Shown: piece after piece, positions 55,605 to 64,000 of the stretch
Layout: each line of letters opens with the position of its first letter
Numbering within the stretch: position 1 is the stretch's first letter
NCBI RefSeq assembly: GCF_000217995.1
Contig: NC_015676.1
Span: forward strand, 1,967,708-2,031,707
From: Methanosalsum zhilinae DSM 4017
GTDB lineage: Archaea > Halobacteriota > Methanosarcinia > Methanosarcinales > Methanosarcinaceae
Direction of reading: 5' to 3'
DNA: 64,000 nucleotides
Notes under the pieces: model-generated
The model's input: only the letters and a program-made list of their open reading frames with translations
Told to the model about the DNA's origin: nothing
Database searches by the model: none
Position numbers and translations under genes: made by a program

Positions 55605-55904
55605 ATGTCTGCAAGTAACATTGAAGTCCTTGATGAGATATATGAGATCATCATGAGCAGAAAAAGAGAACCTGTTCAACATTCATATGTGTGCTCATTA
55701 TTAAATCACGGTAAAGGAACTGATAAGATCCTTGAAAAGCTTGGCGAGGAGACTGTGGAAACCATCATTGCTGCAAAAAACGGGATAAGAGAAGATATAA
55801 TATATGAATCATGTGATCTTATATTCCACCTAATGGTTATGCTTGCAGCCTATGATATCGAGCTAAAGGAGATCACAGAAGAGCTCAGCTCCCGCAAAAA
55901 GTAA
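55605..55904 (+). CDS. hisE: Phosphoribosyl-ATP pyrophosphatase HisE
   Basis: A 99-residue all-alpha MazG-like enzyme of histidine synthesis that cuts phosphoribosyl-ATP. The motif GTDKILEKLGEETVETIIAAKN holds the metal-binding acids (EExxE type), and the YESCDLIFHLMV helix follows. It is a free-standing HisE, not fused to HisI. TTAAATAT at 55565-55572 and GGTGA just before the ATG indicate its own promoter and short leader. Confidence 0.95.
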   Translation: MSASNIEVLDEIYEIIMSRKREPVQHSYVCSLLNHGKGTDKILEKLGEETVETIIAAKNGIREDIIYESCDLIFHLMVMLAAYDIELKEITEELSSRKK

Positions 55905-55961
55905 TTTAGAAGCAGACACTAAATAGATCAATTTGGATTTTCCTTTCCCATGAATAAATTA

Positions 55962-56837
55962 TCAGTATACTGCAAGTTCATGAAGTACATCGGCTTTTGA
56001 GAGTATCCCTTTTGGAACCCCATCAATTGTGACAATAAGTCTTCCCACATTGTGTTCATTGAACATCTTTACGGACTGGTACAGGGGAGTATCCCCATCA
56101 ATTGTGATCAGGTCCTTTGTCATTATATCCCTAACCTTAAGGGAAATTTTACCACTTGCAAGAGCGTTACCGATATCTGTAAAGGTCACAACCCCTACAA
56201 CTTTGCCCTTATCTTCAACTGGAGCCCCATGGATGTTATTTTTGACAAAAATGCGTGCAGCTTCCTGTATAGTAGCATTCACATTGACAAATACAGGATC
56301 TTCTTTTATGTAATTTTTTACCGGTCTCTTTGGAAGAGATACCATTTCTGTAATTGAGAAAAGTAATGCGTTCTTCGTATCATCCCTTCCTACAACCTCT
56401 CCTCTAACAATAAGACGGTTTACAGGGGTTGGACCAATCTGAACTATGTCTCCCTCAACAAAATCCCTTATATTTCCAAGAACTTTTATCATTCCATTAC
56501 ATAATTCAGGATGTCTGACTGTAGTAAAACTTATTTCAGCTGCAGTTGAGCCCTGAATCAGAATTCCGTTTCTGTATATAGGTACAATTACCTCATTCTC
56601 AACTGAAGTCACATTCAGGGCCTCATACGCGGCACTGGTAATCTTGTACCCTCCTTTGGGGCCGGGAACACCTTCAACAAGTCCCAGGACTTTCAATGAT
56701 TGCATCTGGTTGCGGACAGTACCGGGATTTCTGTTTATCAGATCCGCAATCTCTTCTCCTTTTATTGCACGATTTTTCTGCCGCTGTAAATTGATTAATG
56801 CGATAATAATATCTTTCTGGATGGGAGTTAGTTCCAT
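55962..56837 (-). CDS. HTH-CBS regulator with paired CBS domains
   Basis: A 291-residue protein. Residues 1-62 form a winged helix (IIIALINLQRQKNRAIKGEEIADLINRNPGTVRNQMQSL). A middle beta-rich domain (about 75-165) of unknown type follows, then two CBS domains (about 175-291; DPVFVNVNATIQEAARIF, DLITIDGDTPLYQSVKMF). CBS pairs sense adenine nucleotides or SAM. It is likely a transcription factor responding to energy state. A TATA box and a perfect palindrome lie in its upstream region, shared with the divergent GTPase gene. Confidence 0.88.
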   Translation of the reverse strand: MELTPIQKDIIIALINLQRQKNRAIKGEEIADLINRNPGTVRNQMQSLKVLGLVEGVPGPKGGYKITSAAYEALNVTSVENEVIVPIYRNGILIQGSTAAEISFTTVRHPELCNGMIKVLGNIRDFVEGDIVQIGPTPVNRLIVRGEVVGRDDTKNALLFSITEMVSLPKRPVKNYIKEDPVFVNVNATIQEAARIFVKNNIHGAPVEDKGKVVGVVTFTDIGNALASGKISLKVRDIMTKDLITIDGDTPLYQSVKMFNEHNVGRLIVTIDGVPKGILSKADVLHELAVY

Positions 56838-56872
56838 ACAATCACCATTTTTTCACTATATACATTGACTGC

Positions 56873-56912
56873 TATATATATATATTGTAGATATGATCAA
56901 ATAATGATCATA
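56873..56912 (-). promoter_or_regulatory. TATA box and candidate operator of the HTH-CBS gene
   Basis: TATATATATATAT at 56873-56885 forms the minus-strand TATA box, giving a start near 56853. Next to it on the upstream side is a perfect 8-bp inverted repeat, TATGATCA at 56892-56899 and TGATCATA at 56905-56912, spacer AATAA. The symmetry and its place at the BRE suggest a binding site for a dimer, perhaps the HTH-CBS protein. The divergent GTPase gene has its own TATA (AAATATATATAA, 56938-56948). Confidence 0.55.
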
Positions 56913-56982
56913 ACCCACATGAACTTCAAAGAATACAAATATATATAATCAGACGATTGGCATAGGTAAGTGGAATCATAAA

Positions 56983-57984
56983 ATGATATTCGAAAAAATA
57001 TACACTGTTCCGACCTCAGATGAGCTGCTTGACAAGGCATTTAGAAGAGCATCCAGAGCAAGAGCAGGAAAAGTAACCCGCAATAAAGAAGATATACTCA
57101 AAGCCCATGAATCTTCGATCATTACAGCCTCCAACATATTATCAGATAACATGGCAAACATAGTCCGCAGATTTCCCAGCTTTGATGAAATCCCCAGACT
57201 ATATTATGAACTGGCAGATATCCTTGTAGGAGTGGATGAGATCAGAAAATCCCTTTCATCGGTAGACTGGGCAAGCAAAAAGATACATGAGATCTCCAGA
57301 TACTATATTGGGAAGATGCGTACAAGCAGGGATGCTGTCACTGTAAAAAAAGAGGCTTTTGGAAGAATAGCATCCATTACAAAGTCTGTTGACAGTGATC
57401 TGGTATTCCTGAACAGGGCACGAAATATTTTACGCAAGCTGCCTGATATATACGATGAGCCAACAATAATTGTGGCTGGATATCCGAATGTAGGCAAATC
57501 CAGCTTTGTTGCATACGTGACCGATGCTAGGCCTGAGATTGCATCATATCCCTTTACAACCAAAGGAGTATCCATCGGACACCTGATAAGTAACAGTAAG
57601 CGATATCAGATCATAGATACCCCAGGCCTGCTGGACAGGCCCATGTCCGAGAGAAACAGCATAGAACTGCAGGCAATAACAGCTCTGGAATATCTTGATG
57701 CAGTGGTACTGTATATAGTGGATGCCAGTGAAACATGTGGTTATCCGGTAGACCAGCAGAAAAAACTGCTTGATGAGATCAGAACAGAGTTTGATCTGCC
57801 CGTGCTGGTTGCATCAAACAAGACTGATATTGAACACAAAGAAATTGATTTTGCAGACATGGAAATTTCAAGCATAACAGGGCAGGGTATTGATGGAGTT
57901 CTACAGGAACTCATCAGTATGATAGAAAAGCAGGAAGAGAAAAATAGAGATCATCCGGTCAGCACCGAATCGTCTTCTCCATAA
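56983..57984 (+). CDS. NOG1-family GTPase
   Basis: A 333-residue OBG/NOG1-type GTPase. A helical N-terminal bundle (1 to about 155; RRASRARAG, DWASKKIHEISRYYIGKM) is followed by the G domain: G1 GYPNVGKS (166-173), G3 DTPGLLD (212-218) and G4 NKTD. Eukaryotic Nog1 acts in 60S ribosome maturation, and the archaeal form probably has a similar large-subunit role. Its 3' end overlaps the convergent aminotransferase gene by 26 bases. Confidence 0.92.
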   Translation: MIFEKIYTVPTSDELLDKAFRRASRARAGKVTRNKEDILKAHESSIITASNILSDNMANIVRRFPSFDEIPRLYYELADILVGVDEIRKSLSSVDWASKKIHEISRYYIGKMRTSRDAVTVKKEAFGRIASITKSVDSDLVFLNRARNILRKLPDIYDEPTIIVAGYPNVGKSSFVAYVTDARPEIASYPFTTKGVSIGHLISNSKRYQIIDTPGLLDRPMSERNSIELQAITALEYLDAVVLYIVDASETCGYPVDQQKKLLDEIRTEFDLPVLVASNKTDIEHKEIDFADMEISSITGQGIDGVLQELISMIEKQEEKNRDHPVSTESSSP

Positions 57985-59086
57985 TATCCAGTGCCTGCTT
58001 TATGTCATCCATGCTGGCGGCATAGGATATTCTGATATGACCACTGCCATTGCTTCCAAAAGCAGATCCTGGAACTACAATTACACCACTGGAAATAAGT
58101 TCTGATACAATATCAGGATAATCATCTCCTGCATAAGGGAAAGCGTAAAAGGCGCCTCCTGGGAGTGCACAATCAAGACCAATTGAGTTCAGGCCCTCTA
58201 CCAGCACATTGCGTCTTTTCCTGAACTCCTCCCGCATTGTAATCACAGGTTCCAGCGAACCGCCGACAGCCGCAACTGCTGCTTTCTGGGCGATTGAGTT
58301 TGCACATGCCTGAACATACTGGTGTATCTTGAGCATCTGCTGTATATATTCATCTCTTGCAGCAACATATCCAAGCCTCCATCCTGTCATTGCATAGGTC
58401 TTGGATACAGCATTTACTGTTATAACATTATCAGAGTATAGTGCAGGACTTACATGCCTTCCTTCATAGATAAAATGCTCATACACTTCATCACATATCA
58501 TGGTGATATTGTGATCATCAGCGATCTGGGAAAAGGCTTTCATATCTTCAGGACTCTGCACTGCACCGGTGGGATTTGCAGGAGAGTTCACTATAAAGGC
58601 CCTGGTTGCGGGACCTATATACTCAGTCAGTTTCTGTGGACTAAGAGTCAGGTCTTCCTCAAGGGGAACAGGTACTGCCTTTGCACCCATTATTGTCGTA
58701 AGTGTTTTATAAGAAACAAAACCAGGATCCGGAATTAAAACTTCATCTCCAGGCTCAACAAGGCATGCCAGTGCTATTTCCAGAGCTTCTGATGCACCGG
58801 ATGTTACAATGATTTCAGAAGGAGAAAACTCAAGACCATTTTCATTTTTAAATTTTTCACATAGGGCAGTTCTCAATTCAAGTATTCCTGGACCGGGTGT
58901 ATAACCCGTAAAACCTTCTCTGATTGCACAGATCGCAGCTTCCTTTATATGAGAAGGCGTATCAAAATCTGGCTGTCCAAGACCAAGATTTATAGCACCT
59001 GGACCAGCCGATTCAAACATTTTTCTGATTCCTGATATATCAATATCCTTCACCCTTCGAGCAAATCTTTTACCTGCCATATCCAT
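57959..59086 (-). CDS. Class I/II pyridoxal-phosphate aminotransferase (aspartate-type)
   Basis: A 375-residue fold-type I aminotransferase of the aspartate aminotransferase I-gamma group. Key residues: N171 (SPANPTG), D199 (ICDEVYEHF), the PLP lysine K229 (NAVSKTYAMTGWRLGY) and R237. The N-terminal NLGLGQPDFDTP is standard. The substrate is probably aspartate or an aromatic amino acid; sequence does not decide. It lies 22 bases downstream of the hxlB gene on the same strand. Confidence 0.92.
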   Translation of the reverse strand: MDMAGKRFARRVKDIDISGIRKMFESAGPGAINLGLGQPDFDTPSHIKEAAICAIREGFTGYTPGPGILELRTALCEKFKNENGLEFSPSEIIVTSGASEALEIALACLVEPGDEVLIPDPGFVSYKTLTTIMGAKAVPVPLEEDLTLSPQKLTEYIGPATRAFIVNSPANPTGAVQSPEDMKAFSQIADDHNITMICDEVYEHFIYEGRHVSPALYSDNVITVNAVSKTYAMTGWRLGYVAARDEYIQQMLKIHQYVQACANSIAQKAAVAAVGGSLEPVITMREEFRKRRNVLVEGLNSIGLDCALPGGAFYAFPYAGDDYPDIVSELISSGVIVVPGSAFGSNGSGHIRISYAASMDDIKQALDIMEKTIRC

Positions 59087-59108
59087 CTATCCCCTGGTAA
59101 GGTTTCTG

Positions 59109-59726
59109 TTACTCCAGTGTTGTGTGTCGTAATTTCAGATCAGCTTCCGAAACGCCCATAATTGCAATAAGTTCTGCAATTACAGCATCCAAAAAAACCA
59201 TTGAAGATATCTCAAAGGATGTACCAAGTGGTGTGAGGTTTCTGTAATCACCACGCATATGACGTTCCAGATATCCTCCGCCATTATCCTTGATTCTTCC
59301 AGGAATTACCACTGCTGTATCTGCCATCTCTCCAAGTGTTGACTCTTTATTGGAGGTAACAGAAATCAATGTGGAGCCAATCTCTGCTGCAATCCTTCCA
59401 AGATCGACTATTGAGCGTGTCTCACCTGAGCCTGATATCCCAATGACAACGTCATCCTTTTTAACTGCAGGGGTGGTAGTCTCACCAACAACATATACAT
59501 TAAAGCCAAGATGCATAAGCCTCATTGCAAATGCCCGGCCTACAAGGCCTGAACGCCCGGCACCCATTACAAAAATACTCTCTGCTGCAAATATGTTATT
59601 CAGCATTTCTCTGACACTATCCAGATCAAAGTTTTCAGCCATGCTGTCCAGATGCTTTGCCATCAGTTTTATTGATAATATAAAATTTTTACACTCTGTA
59701 TCCTTTGGATGATCCATATTTGTCAC
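59109..59726 (-). CDS. hxlB: 6-phospho-3-hexuloisomerase
   Basis: A 205-residue SIS-domain isomerase. It has GAGRSGLVGRAFAMRLMHLGF, GISGSGETRSIVDL and VTSNKESTLGEMADTAVVIPG. It interconverts hexulose 6-phosphate and fructose 6-phosphate. In archaea this is half of the reverse ribulose monophosphate route that supplies ribulose 5-phosphate and formaldehyde. The partner synthase (often fused to Fae in methanogens) is not in the window. Confidence 0.92.
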   Translation of the reverse strand: MTNMDHPKDTECKNFILSIKLMAKHLDSMAENFDLDSVREMLNNIFAAESIFVMGAGRSGLVGRAFAMRLMHLGFNVYVVGETTTPAVKKDDVVIGISGSGETRSIVDLGRIAAEIGSTLISVTSNKESTLGEMADTAVVIPGRIKDNGGGYLERHMRGDYRNLTPLGTSFEISSMVFLDAVIAELIAIMGVSEADLKLRHTTLE

Positions 59727-59824
59727 ACTCGCAATTATATATCTAGCAATAATCTTCGAGGAGATGTTCCTTTATTCCATTAACCAGAAATATTACTGTC
59801 AGGATACGTTCCCCCTGTCCTAGA

Positions 59825-60346
59825 TCAAAATTGAATATCATGATGAGATCTATTGTCTCGGGTCTCATCCTTATAGTTAATCTGTTTTATTTTCCAGTCA
59901 TCTATATTCTTCAGTACATCATATAAACGAACGATATCAGAGTCATCTCCGTTCCAGTAGAGGTCAACAATCACATTTTTAGTCTTAAGTTTTTCGGATA
60001 TTGATTCAGCCAGATAAAAGAGAGCCTTTTTGCTGGAAAATGGGATATTGAAAGTAGCCCTGTATCCGTTTTCCACCTTTGCATAGGATACCAGAACAAA
60101 TCCACAGCTTTCATATTCGGTAATCTTTTCAAAATCACATATGATCTCATATTCATGTACTGCAGAAGGGTCCACATTGGATATACCTATAAGCAACTTT
60201 CCAATAACTATATCCGGAACCTGGCGTCCAAACCAGATAGAAATCTTACCATAGGTACAGACTACGTTAACATCATCCCTGCCCATCTCAAGAGATGAGA
60301 GAGATTGTGAGGAAGCGATAATCTCTTCACCAGTGCTATCTTCCAT
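59825..60346 (-). CDS. Unknown protein downstream of DUF2073
   Basis: A 173-residue soluble protein I do not recognise. It has an alternating strand pattern (VNVVCTYGKISIWFG, YEIICDFEKI, FVLVSYAKVENGYRATFNI) and a final helical part with NVIVDLYWNGDDSDIVRLYDVL. It lies 12 bases downstream of the DUF2073 gene, so it is probably the third gene of the Era-like GTPase operon. The function is unknown. Confidence 0.6.
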   Translation of the reverse strand: MEDSTGEEIIASSQSLSSLEMGRDDVNVVCTYGKISIWFGRQVPDIVIGKLLIGISNVDPSAVHEYEIICDFEKITEYESCGFVLVSYAKVENGYRATFNIPFSSKKALFYLAESISEKLKTKNVIVDLYWNGDDSDIVRLYDVLKNIDDWKIKQINYKDETRDNRSHHDIQF

Positions 60347-60358
60347 ATATTCTTCACT

Positions 60359-60733
60359 TCACTGATTTTTCGAAGATACAAGGGCACTGATCATGTTCCG
60401 ATCTTTTTTGAGAGTCTTTAGCTGATTTGCAGGCCCTATTACAGTCATCCTTGTGCGAACGTGTTTTTTCTTGAACAGTTTTCCAAGAAATGAACTATTA
60501 TTCTCAGCCGGATAACTTTCCATCTCTATACCTGAAAAATCATCAGGCTGTATAAGCGTCATTGTCATCTCTATAAGAGTTGCTTCTTCTGCAGGACTTA
60601 AACCCTTTTCAAGTACCAGTATTTTACCTTTCTTCACTTCATCTATAATAAACCTGACCTTCTCAATGGGAGTCATCTCAGAGAGTTTACTTTCAGATAT
60701 AAGATCCATTTGAATGCCCTGCATACCAATCAC
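60359..60733 (-). CDS. DUF2073 protein, partner of the Era-like GTPase
   Basis: A 124-residue DUF2073 protein. Core segments are EKVRFIIDEVKKGKILVLEKGLSPAEEATLIE and the C-terminal RTRMTVIGPANQLKTLKKDR. The family is archaeal and almost always next to this GTPase. Its ATG overlaps the GTPase stop by four bases, showing coupled translation. Alternative starts at MQGIQMD and MDLIS exist. Its role is unknown; a GTPase partner in ribosome assembly is a reasonable inference. Confidence 0.85.
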   Translation of the reverse strand: MIGMQGIQMDLISESKLSEMTPIEKVRFIIDEVKKGKILVLEKGLSPAEEATLIEMTMTLIQPDDFSGIEMESYPAENNSSFLGKLFKKKHVRTRMTVIGPANQLKTLKKDRNMISALVSSKNQ

Positions 60734-61365
60734 CCAAACCTTTTTGCAATCTCCTCATAGAGGGTGTCTATATTCTTTCCTTCCAGTGCAGATATTGCAA
60801 CCATTGGATGCTGTGGAAAAGCATTCCTTATGGTTGTGGGTGATGCCTCGGGAAGATCGATCTTGTTTGCTGCAATCAGCAGAGGAAGATTTCTGGCTTC
60901 CATATTTCCAATAACTGTAACGTTTACCTGAGTAAAGGGATCCTCAGTGGCATCCATTACCAGAATGACACCATCCAGGTTTTCCAGCCATTTAACAGCT
61001 TCAATAACCCCTTCTGTAGCTTCTTTTGCCCGCCGTTTGGATTCTGCTTCACCAAGACCCTGTTTCATGAACTCATGAAAATCAATCTTTGTAGCCAGAC
61101 CTGGAGTATCAATAATATCCAGCGAAATCGAATGACTGTTGGATCGTATTGTAACTCCTTCCCGCCTTCTTGCACGTCTGGTCTCATGGGCCATCGAAGA
61201 AACAGATCCCATGGCATCCCCTGTCCAGTCTCTTACTATCCTGTTGGCAAGGGTGGTCTTTCCAGCATTGGGCGGACCATAGATACCAATACGAGCGTTC
61301 TTTTTATTGAATAACTTTTTAAACATCCCGGAAAAATTCTCTTTTAATCTTTTAAATACGCTCAT
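60730..61365 (-). CDS. Era-like GTP-binding protein
   Basis: A 211-residue TRAFAC GTPase. It has G1 GPPNAGKT (30-37), G3 IIDTPGLATK (D86) and G4 NKID. A region with ETRRARRREGVT sits in the switch I area. It lacks the C-terminal KH domain of bacterial Era. In other archaea the cluster usually also has a zinc-ribbon protein (DUF2072), which I do not find here. It heads an operon with DUF2073 and the 173-residue unknown. Confidence 0.9.
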   Translation of the reverse strand: MSVFKRLKENFSGMFKKLFNKKNARIGIYGPPNAGKTTLANRIVRDWTGDAMGSVSSMAHETRRARRREGVTIRSNSHSISLDIIDTPGLATKIDFHEFMKQGLGEAESKRRAKEATEGVIEAVKWLENLDGVILVMDATEDPFTQVNVTVIGNMEARNLPLLIAANKIDLPEASPTTIRNAFPQHPMVAISALEGKNIDTLYEEIAKRFG

Positions 61366-61528
61366 TTATTCCCTCCATCATGGAGTTGGAGATTTTTCAA
61401 CTAACTTTAGTCCATTAATTCAACATGTTTTATAATAACTTTATGAATAGTATCATACTCACATATATTGCATACAGCCAGATTCTGATCACACTGGGTA
61501 GATCCAGCAAAAACATCAGGGAATCTGA

Positions 61529-62551
61529 TCATGACAAACCCATGGCTGAATTGATCGCTATCTCAGCAATATTGGAGCCATAGTCACCGGTGCGGTCAAT
61601 ACTATCTGCAACCGTTCTAAGTGCAATGACAGACAGAGGAGATTCAAGCTTTAGAAGCAGTTCATTTAGATGTGATATTTGAGGCCTTCTTTTTTCAACA
61701 CGGTCAATGACATCGTTTGCCAGTTTAACATCTGCATTAAATAGTGCATTTACAGCATCCTCTACTATCTTTCTGGATGTTTCACTGGCATCCTCTATAA
61801 TATTCAGGGTATCTTCAGGTATGGAATAGTTCATTTCAGTGGCAATCTTTGCTATCCTCTGTGCATGATCTGCGATACGTTCAAGTGGACTGGCCGCCAT
61901 TCTGTAATCGTGGTACTCATCAATTGAAGTCTCAGATGCACCAGGAAGTCTTCCACCCCTTAGAACCGATCTGAACTGCTTTGAGATCAACAGGAATAAA
62001 CGATCAACCTCGTCATCCCTCTGGATCACATCCAGAGCAAGATCCACATCACTGTTCTTGAGGGCCCGAACTGCATCCTTGTGCATGCTGCTGGATATGA
62101 GGAACATTCTGCGAACGCCTTTTTTAATAGAGATCTCCTGGGGATTCAAAAGGTCCTGTATAATTACATTTTTTGCAGTCTCTTCAATGATCTCAGGCCC
62201 CATGAGTTTATAACATACCTGCCGAATAGTTTTTTTCTGTTCTGCAAGGATCCTTTTTGAACTCAGGTTTATTATATCATATCCTGTAAGGTATGCTGCG
62301 ATAATATCCCTGGTAAGTGAATCACCCATAATACCAGTTACATCGATCTTTTTTTCCTTGAGCTTTGGGGATTCGTTGGTAGGATCGATCACAAGCGTTC
62401 CATCTGACTGGGGGTGCAGGTACACACAGGTTCCGGTCCGGATTCCTGCCTTGTTTGCCCATTGTTTGGGAAGGGAAATGACATAGGTCGAACCACCTGT
62501 CTGCTGAACTTTTCGTGTTTCTATGGCCATACCTCGTTGGGTGTCAATCAT
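61529..62551 (-). CDS. AbrB-PhoU domain regulator of phosphate response
   Basis: A 340-residue protein. An N-terminal SpoVT-AbrB swapped-hairpin DNA-binding domain (RKVQQTGGSTYVISLPKQWANKAGI, 13-37) is followed by two PhoU-like three-helix bundles, with acidic and SPLERIADHAQRIAKIA-type motifs that bind metal clusters in PhoU. Archaeal AbrB-PhoU fusions are thought to link phosphate transport state to transcription. No pst genes are adjacent. It starts 73 bases from the end of larC. Confidence 0.9.
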   Translation of the reverse strand: MIDTQRGMAIETRKVQQTGGSTYVISLPKQWANKAGIRTGTCVYLHPQSDGTLVIDPTNESPKLKEKKIDVTGIMGDSLTRDIIAAYLTGYDIINLSSKRILAEQKKTIRQVCYKLMGPEIIEETAKNVIIQDLLNPQEISIKKGVRRMFLISSSMHKDAVRALKNSDVDLALDVIQRDDEVDRLFLLISKQFRSVLRGGRLPGASETSIDEYHDYRMAASPLERIADHAQRIAKIATEMNYSIPEDTLNIIEDASETSRKIVEDAVNALFNADVKLANDVIDRVEKRRPQISHLNELLLKLESPLSVIALRTVADSIDRTGDYGSNIAEIAINSAMGLS

Positions 62552-62624
62552 ATTAATATATAGAATTGGATATGAATATATATTGGCAATGAATTAATAC
62601 ATAATATATCTAACGATCGAACAA

Positions 62625-63818
62625 TCATGATCTATTACCGAATTTATTCCATGCAGCTTCCTCGGCAATCCTTATAACATCCTTAACCGGGATCCCTGAA
62701 TCCAATGAAACTCTGCGGCAATCCTCAAATTCTGCACCGATGTTGAGAAGTGAGCCATTTCTGTCACTGGCTATTTTTACTTTGATGTCAAATTCGTTCA
62801 TATTCAGTGAAATCCTCACAGATTCCATTCTACGATCCGCGATCAGACGATGGCGTGTTGGTATGACCCGCACTCCAAGAGATCCGGTCTCACAGATGAT
62901 GCGGTGCGCCAGCCTGTAAGTATCTCTGCTGCGTGCAATGACATGTATCACATGCCCGGGCCTTCCCTTCTTCATTATGGCTGGCGTAATGGTGACATCC
63001 CTTGCACCCATTCCCATCAGTTCATCCACAAGATTGCCAAGCACCTCACCAGTAACATCATCTACATTTGTTTCAAGCAATTCAACATGATCCTGTATAA
63101 GGGCTGCTTCAATATCTACCAGAACACTTCGCAATACATTGGGATGGATAGGATCCATATCTCCTGCCCCGTAGCCGGTTTTTAGAGGAATTGACTGAGG
63201 ATATGAATTTACAGGTGTTGCAAAGTAAGATATGATGCCAGCACCGGTAGGGGTCAGGTATTCTCCTTCAACATTTCCACCCCTGAATATCATCCCTTTA
63301 TTCTGCAGTATGTTCAGTGTTGCAGGTGCAGGTACTGGTAATTTTCCATGAGCTGTATTCACATATCCGCTCCCGGTGGTGATCGGGGTACAATATATGA
63401 GGTCACATCCAAGCTCGTTTATCGCAAAAGCAGCTCCTGTGACATCAGCTATCGCGTCATTCTGGCCCACCTCATGAAAATGTAGCTCATCCAGAGGTAC
63501 ATTGTGGACCTTTGATTCGGCTTCTGCAAGCAGAGAAAATATAGACAGTACACTTGTTTCAACCTCAGGTTCCATACATGCAGATTTTATGCGATCGACC
63601 ATCTCAGGGTAGAGTACCGGCGATTCCTTTTCAGATATCACATCCACATGTACAGAATCAATACCACGTCTGTTGACACGGCCAATACTGACTGATACAT
63701 CCGCTACAGACTCCATTATTTCACGCGTTCTGCTGGCATCTGCACCAATATCAATCAGGGAAGCAACTATCATATCACCTGAGGCTCCGGAGAATGGATC
63801 GAATATGAGGGCTTTCAT
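62625..63818 (-). CDS. larC: LarC nickel-pincer cofactor biosynthesis protein
   Basis: A 397-residue homologue of LarC (DUF111), which inserts nickel into the pyridinium pincer nucleotide, the cofactor of lactate racemase and relatives. The family start FDPFSGASGDMIVASLIDIG, the LDELHFHEVGQNDAIAD motif (His- and Asp-rich, suited to metal) and ETNVDDVTGEVLG are clear. It is a full-length single gene; in some bacteria larC is split and joined by a frameshift. larB and larE are not in the window. A TATA box (complement of 63851-63861) precedes it. Confidence 0.93.
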   Translation of the reverse strand: MKALIFDPFSGASGDMIVASLIDIGADASRTREIMESVADVSVSIGRVNRRGIDSVHVDVISEKESPVLYPEMVDRIKSACMEPEVETSVLSIFSLLAEAESKVHNVPLDELHFHEVGQNDAIADVTGAAFAINELGCDLIYCTPITTGSGYVNTAHGKLPVPAPATLNILQNKGMIFRGGNVEGEYLTPTGAGIISYFATPVNSYPQSIPLKTGYGAGDMDPIHPNVLRSVLVDIEAALIQDHVELLETNVDDVTGEVLGNLVDELMGMGARDVTITPAIMKKGRPGHVIHVIARSRDTYRLAHRIICETGSLGVRVIPTRHRLIADRRMESVRISLNMNEFDIKVKIASDRNGSLLNIGAEFEDCRRVSLDSGIPVKDVIRIAEEAAWNKFGNRS

Positions 63819-64000
63819 AAAAAAATCACTTGTTTACCTGATAATCAACCATATATTTATAGACTATGAAAACAGAAAACAATGACCATAAAAACAGTTC
63901 AGTAAGTATTGAGACTATAAAAAAGATTAAGTAACAGGATAAGAATTCCAGTAATTATAATATACTGAAATACCAGATTATAACTATATAAATTCACAGT
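63819..64000. other. Right-end spacer, no gene seen
   Basis: The last 182 bases hold the larC promoter (ATATATTTATA at 63851-63861, read on the minus strand) and AT-rich sequence. A 22-codon frame from 63866 has no ribosome site and I do not consider it a gene. Confidence 0.5.

Noticed and set aside
63866-63934. 22-codon frame near the right end
   Set aside because: It has no ribosome site and the nearest TATA is too close to the ATG.

Overview
This 64 kb window is a chromosomal segment of a methanogenic archaeon, most likely of the family Methanosarcinaceae. The placement is inferred from gene content and was not tested by a database search. The evidence is: a seven-gene cluster of methanogenesis marker proteins with AtwA (component A2), which activates methyl-coenzyme M reductase; archaeal information proteins (aIF1, hypusine-type aIF5A, FEN-1, an Nre repair protein, class I lysyl-tRNA synthetase); archaeal mevalonate enzymes; AT-rich TATA boxes upstream of genes; and a base composition of about 60% A+T by eye. 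I see no rRNA, tRNA, CRISPR array, insertion sequence or prophage. The window is dense housekeeping sequence, and its novelty lies in small proteins, gene fusions, unusual starts and structured intergenic elements.

Layout. 1-3.1 kb (minus): truncated Nre gene, a Cys-rich HTH regulator, iscU, iscS and aIF1. 3.1-7.6 kb (mostly plus): DUF192 protein, purL, a TRAM protein (minus), a phosphoribosyltransferase and a cupin. 7.6-12.3 kb: class II aldolase and SppA (minus), metG (plus). 12.4-16.4 kb (minus): a mevalonate operon in the order HTH regulator, HMG-CoA synthase, thiolase, DUF35 protein, CYTH protein. 16.5-22.6 kb (plus): a solitary Cas4-like protein, a four-domain PAPS-reductase-like protein, purH and gpmI. 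22.6-26.5 kb: FEN-1 with a minimal TrmO-like protein, small unknowns, a presenilin-type protease and an AhpD-like protein. 26.5-33.6 kb (minus): atwA-mmp3-mmp6-mmp5-mmp15-mmp17-mmp7. 33.8-43.1 kb: HAD protein, secreted metalloprotease, Ogt, aIF5A-speB, zinc-finger protein, Pcm, DUF1614, hisF, U32 peptidase and a BofA-like protein. 43.2-46.6 kb: methyltransferase and lysS (minus), pdaD (plus), then a gap with three strong hairpins. 46.6-51.6 kb (minus): nnr, small unknown, moaC, prs, Cys-rich unknown, HhH-GPD glycosylase and a CDIN1-like nuclease. 51.7-55.9 kb (plus): TrkA-N/DHH protein with an apparent AUU start, YkgJ-like protein, homoaconitase-type large subunit and hisE. 55.9-63.8 kb: HTH-CBS regulator (minus), NOG1-like GTPase (plus), then aminotransferase, hxlB, an unknown, DUF2073, Era-like GTPase, AbrB-PhoU and larC (all minus).

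Themes. The 26.5-33.6 kb cluster is the main methanogenesis-specific system. It holds the ATPase and marker proteins thought to reduce Ni(II)-F430 in methyl-coenzyme M reductase, including an ASKHA ATPase (Mmp15) that keeps both Fe-S cysteines of 2-hydroxyacyl-CoA dehydratase activators. pdaD, speB and aIF5A link arginine to polyamines and hypusine. HMG-CoA synthase, thiolase and DUF35 form a known archaeal complex that starts isoprenoid lipid synthesis; here they sit with a regulator and a palindrome next to its TATA box. Two intergenic regions (46.17-46.27 kb and 55.40-55.60 kb) look like structured RNA.
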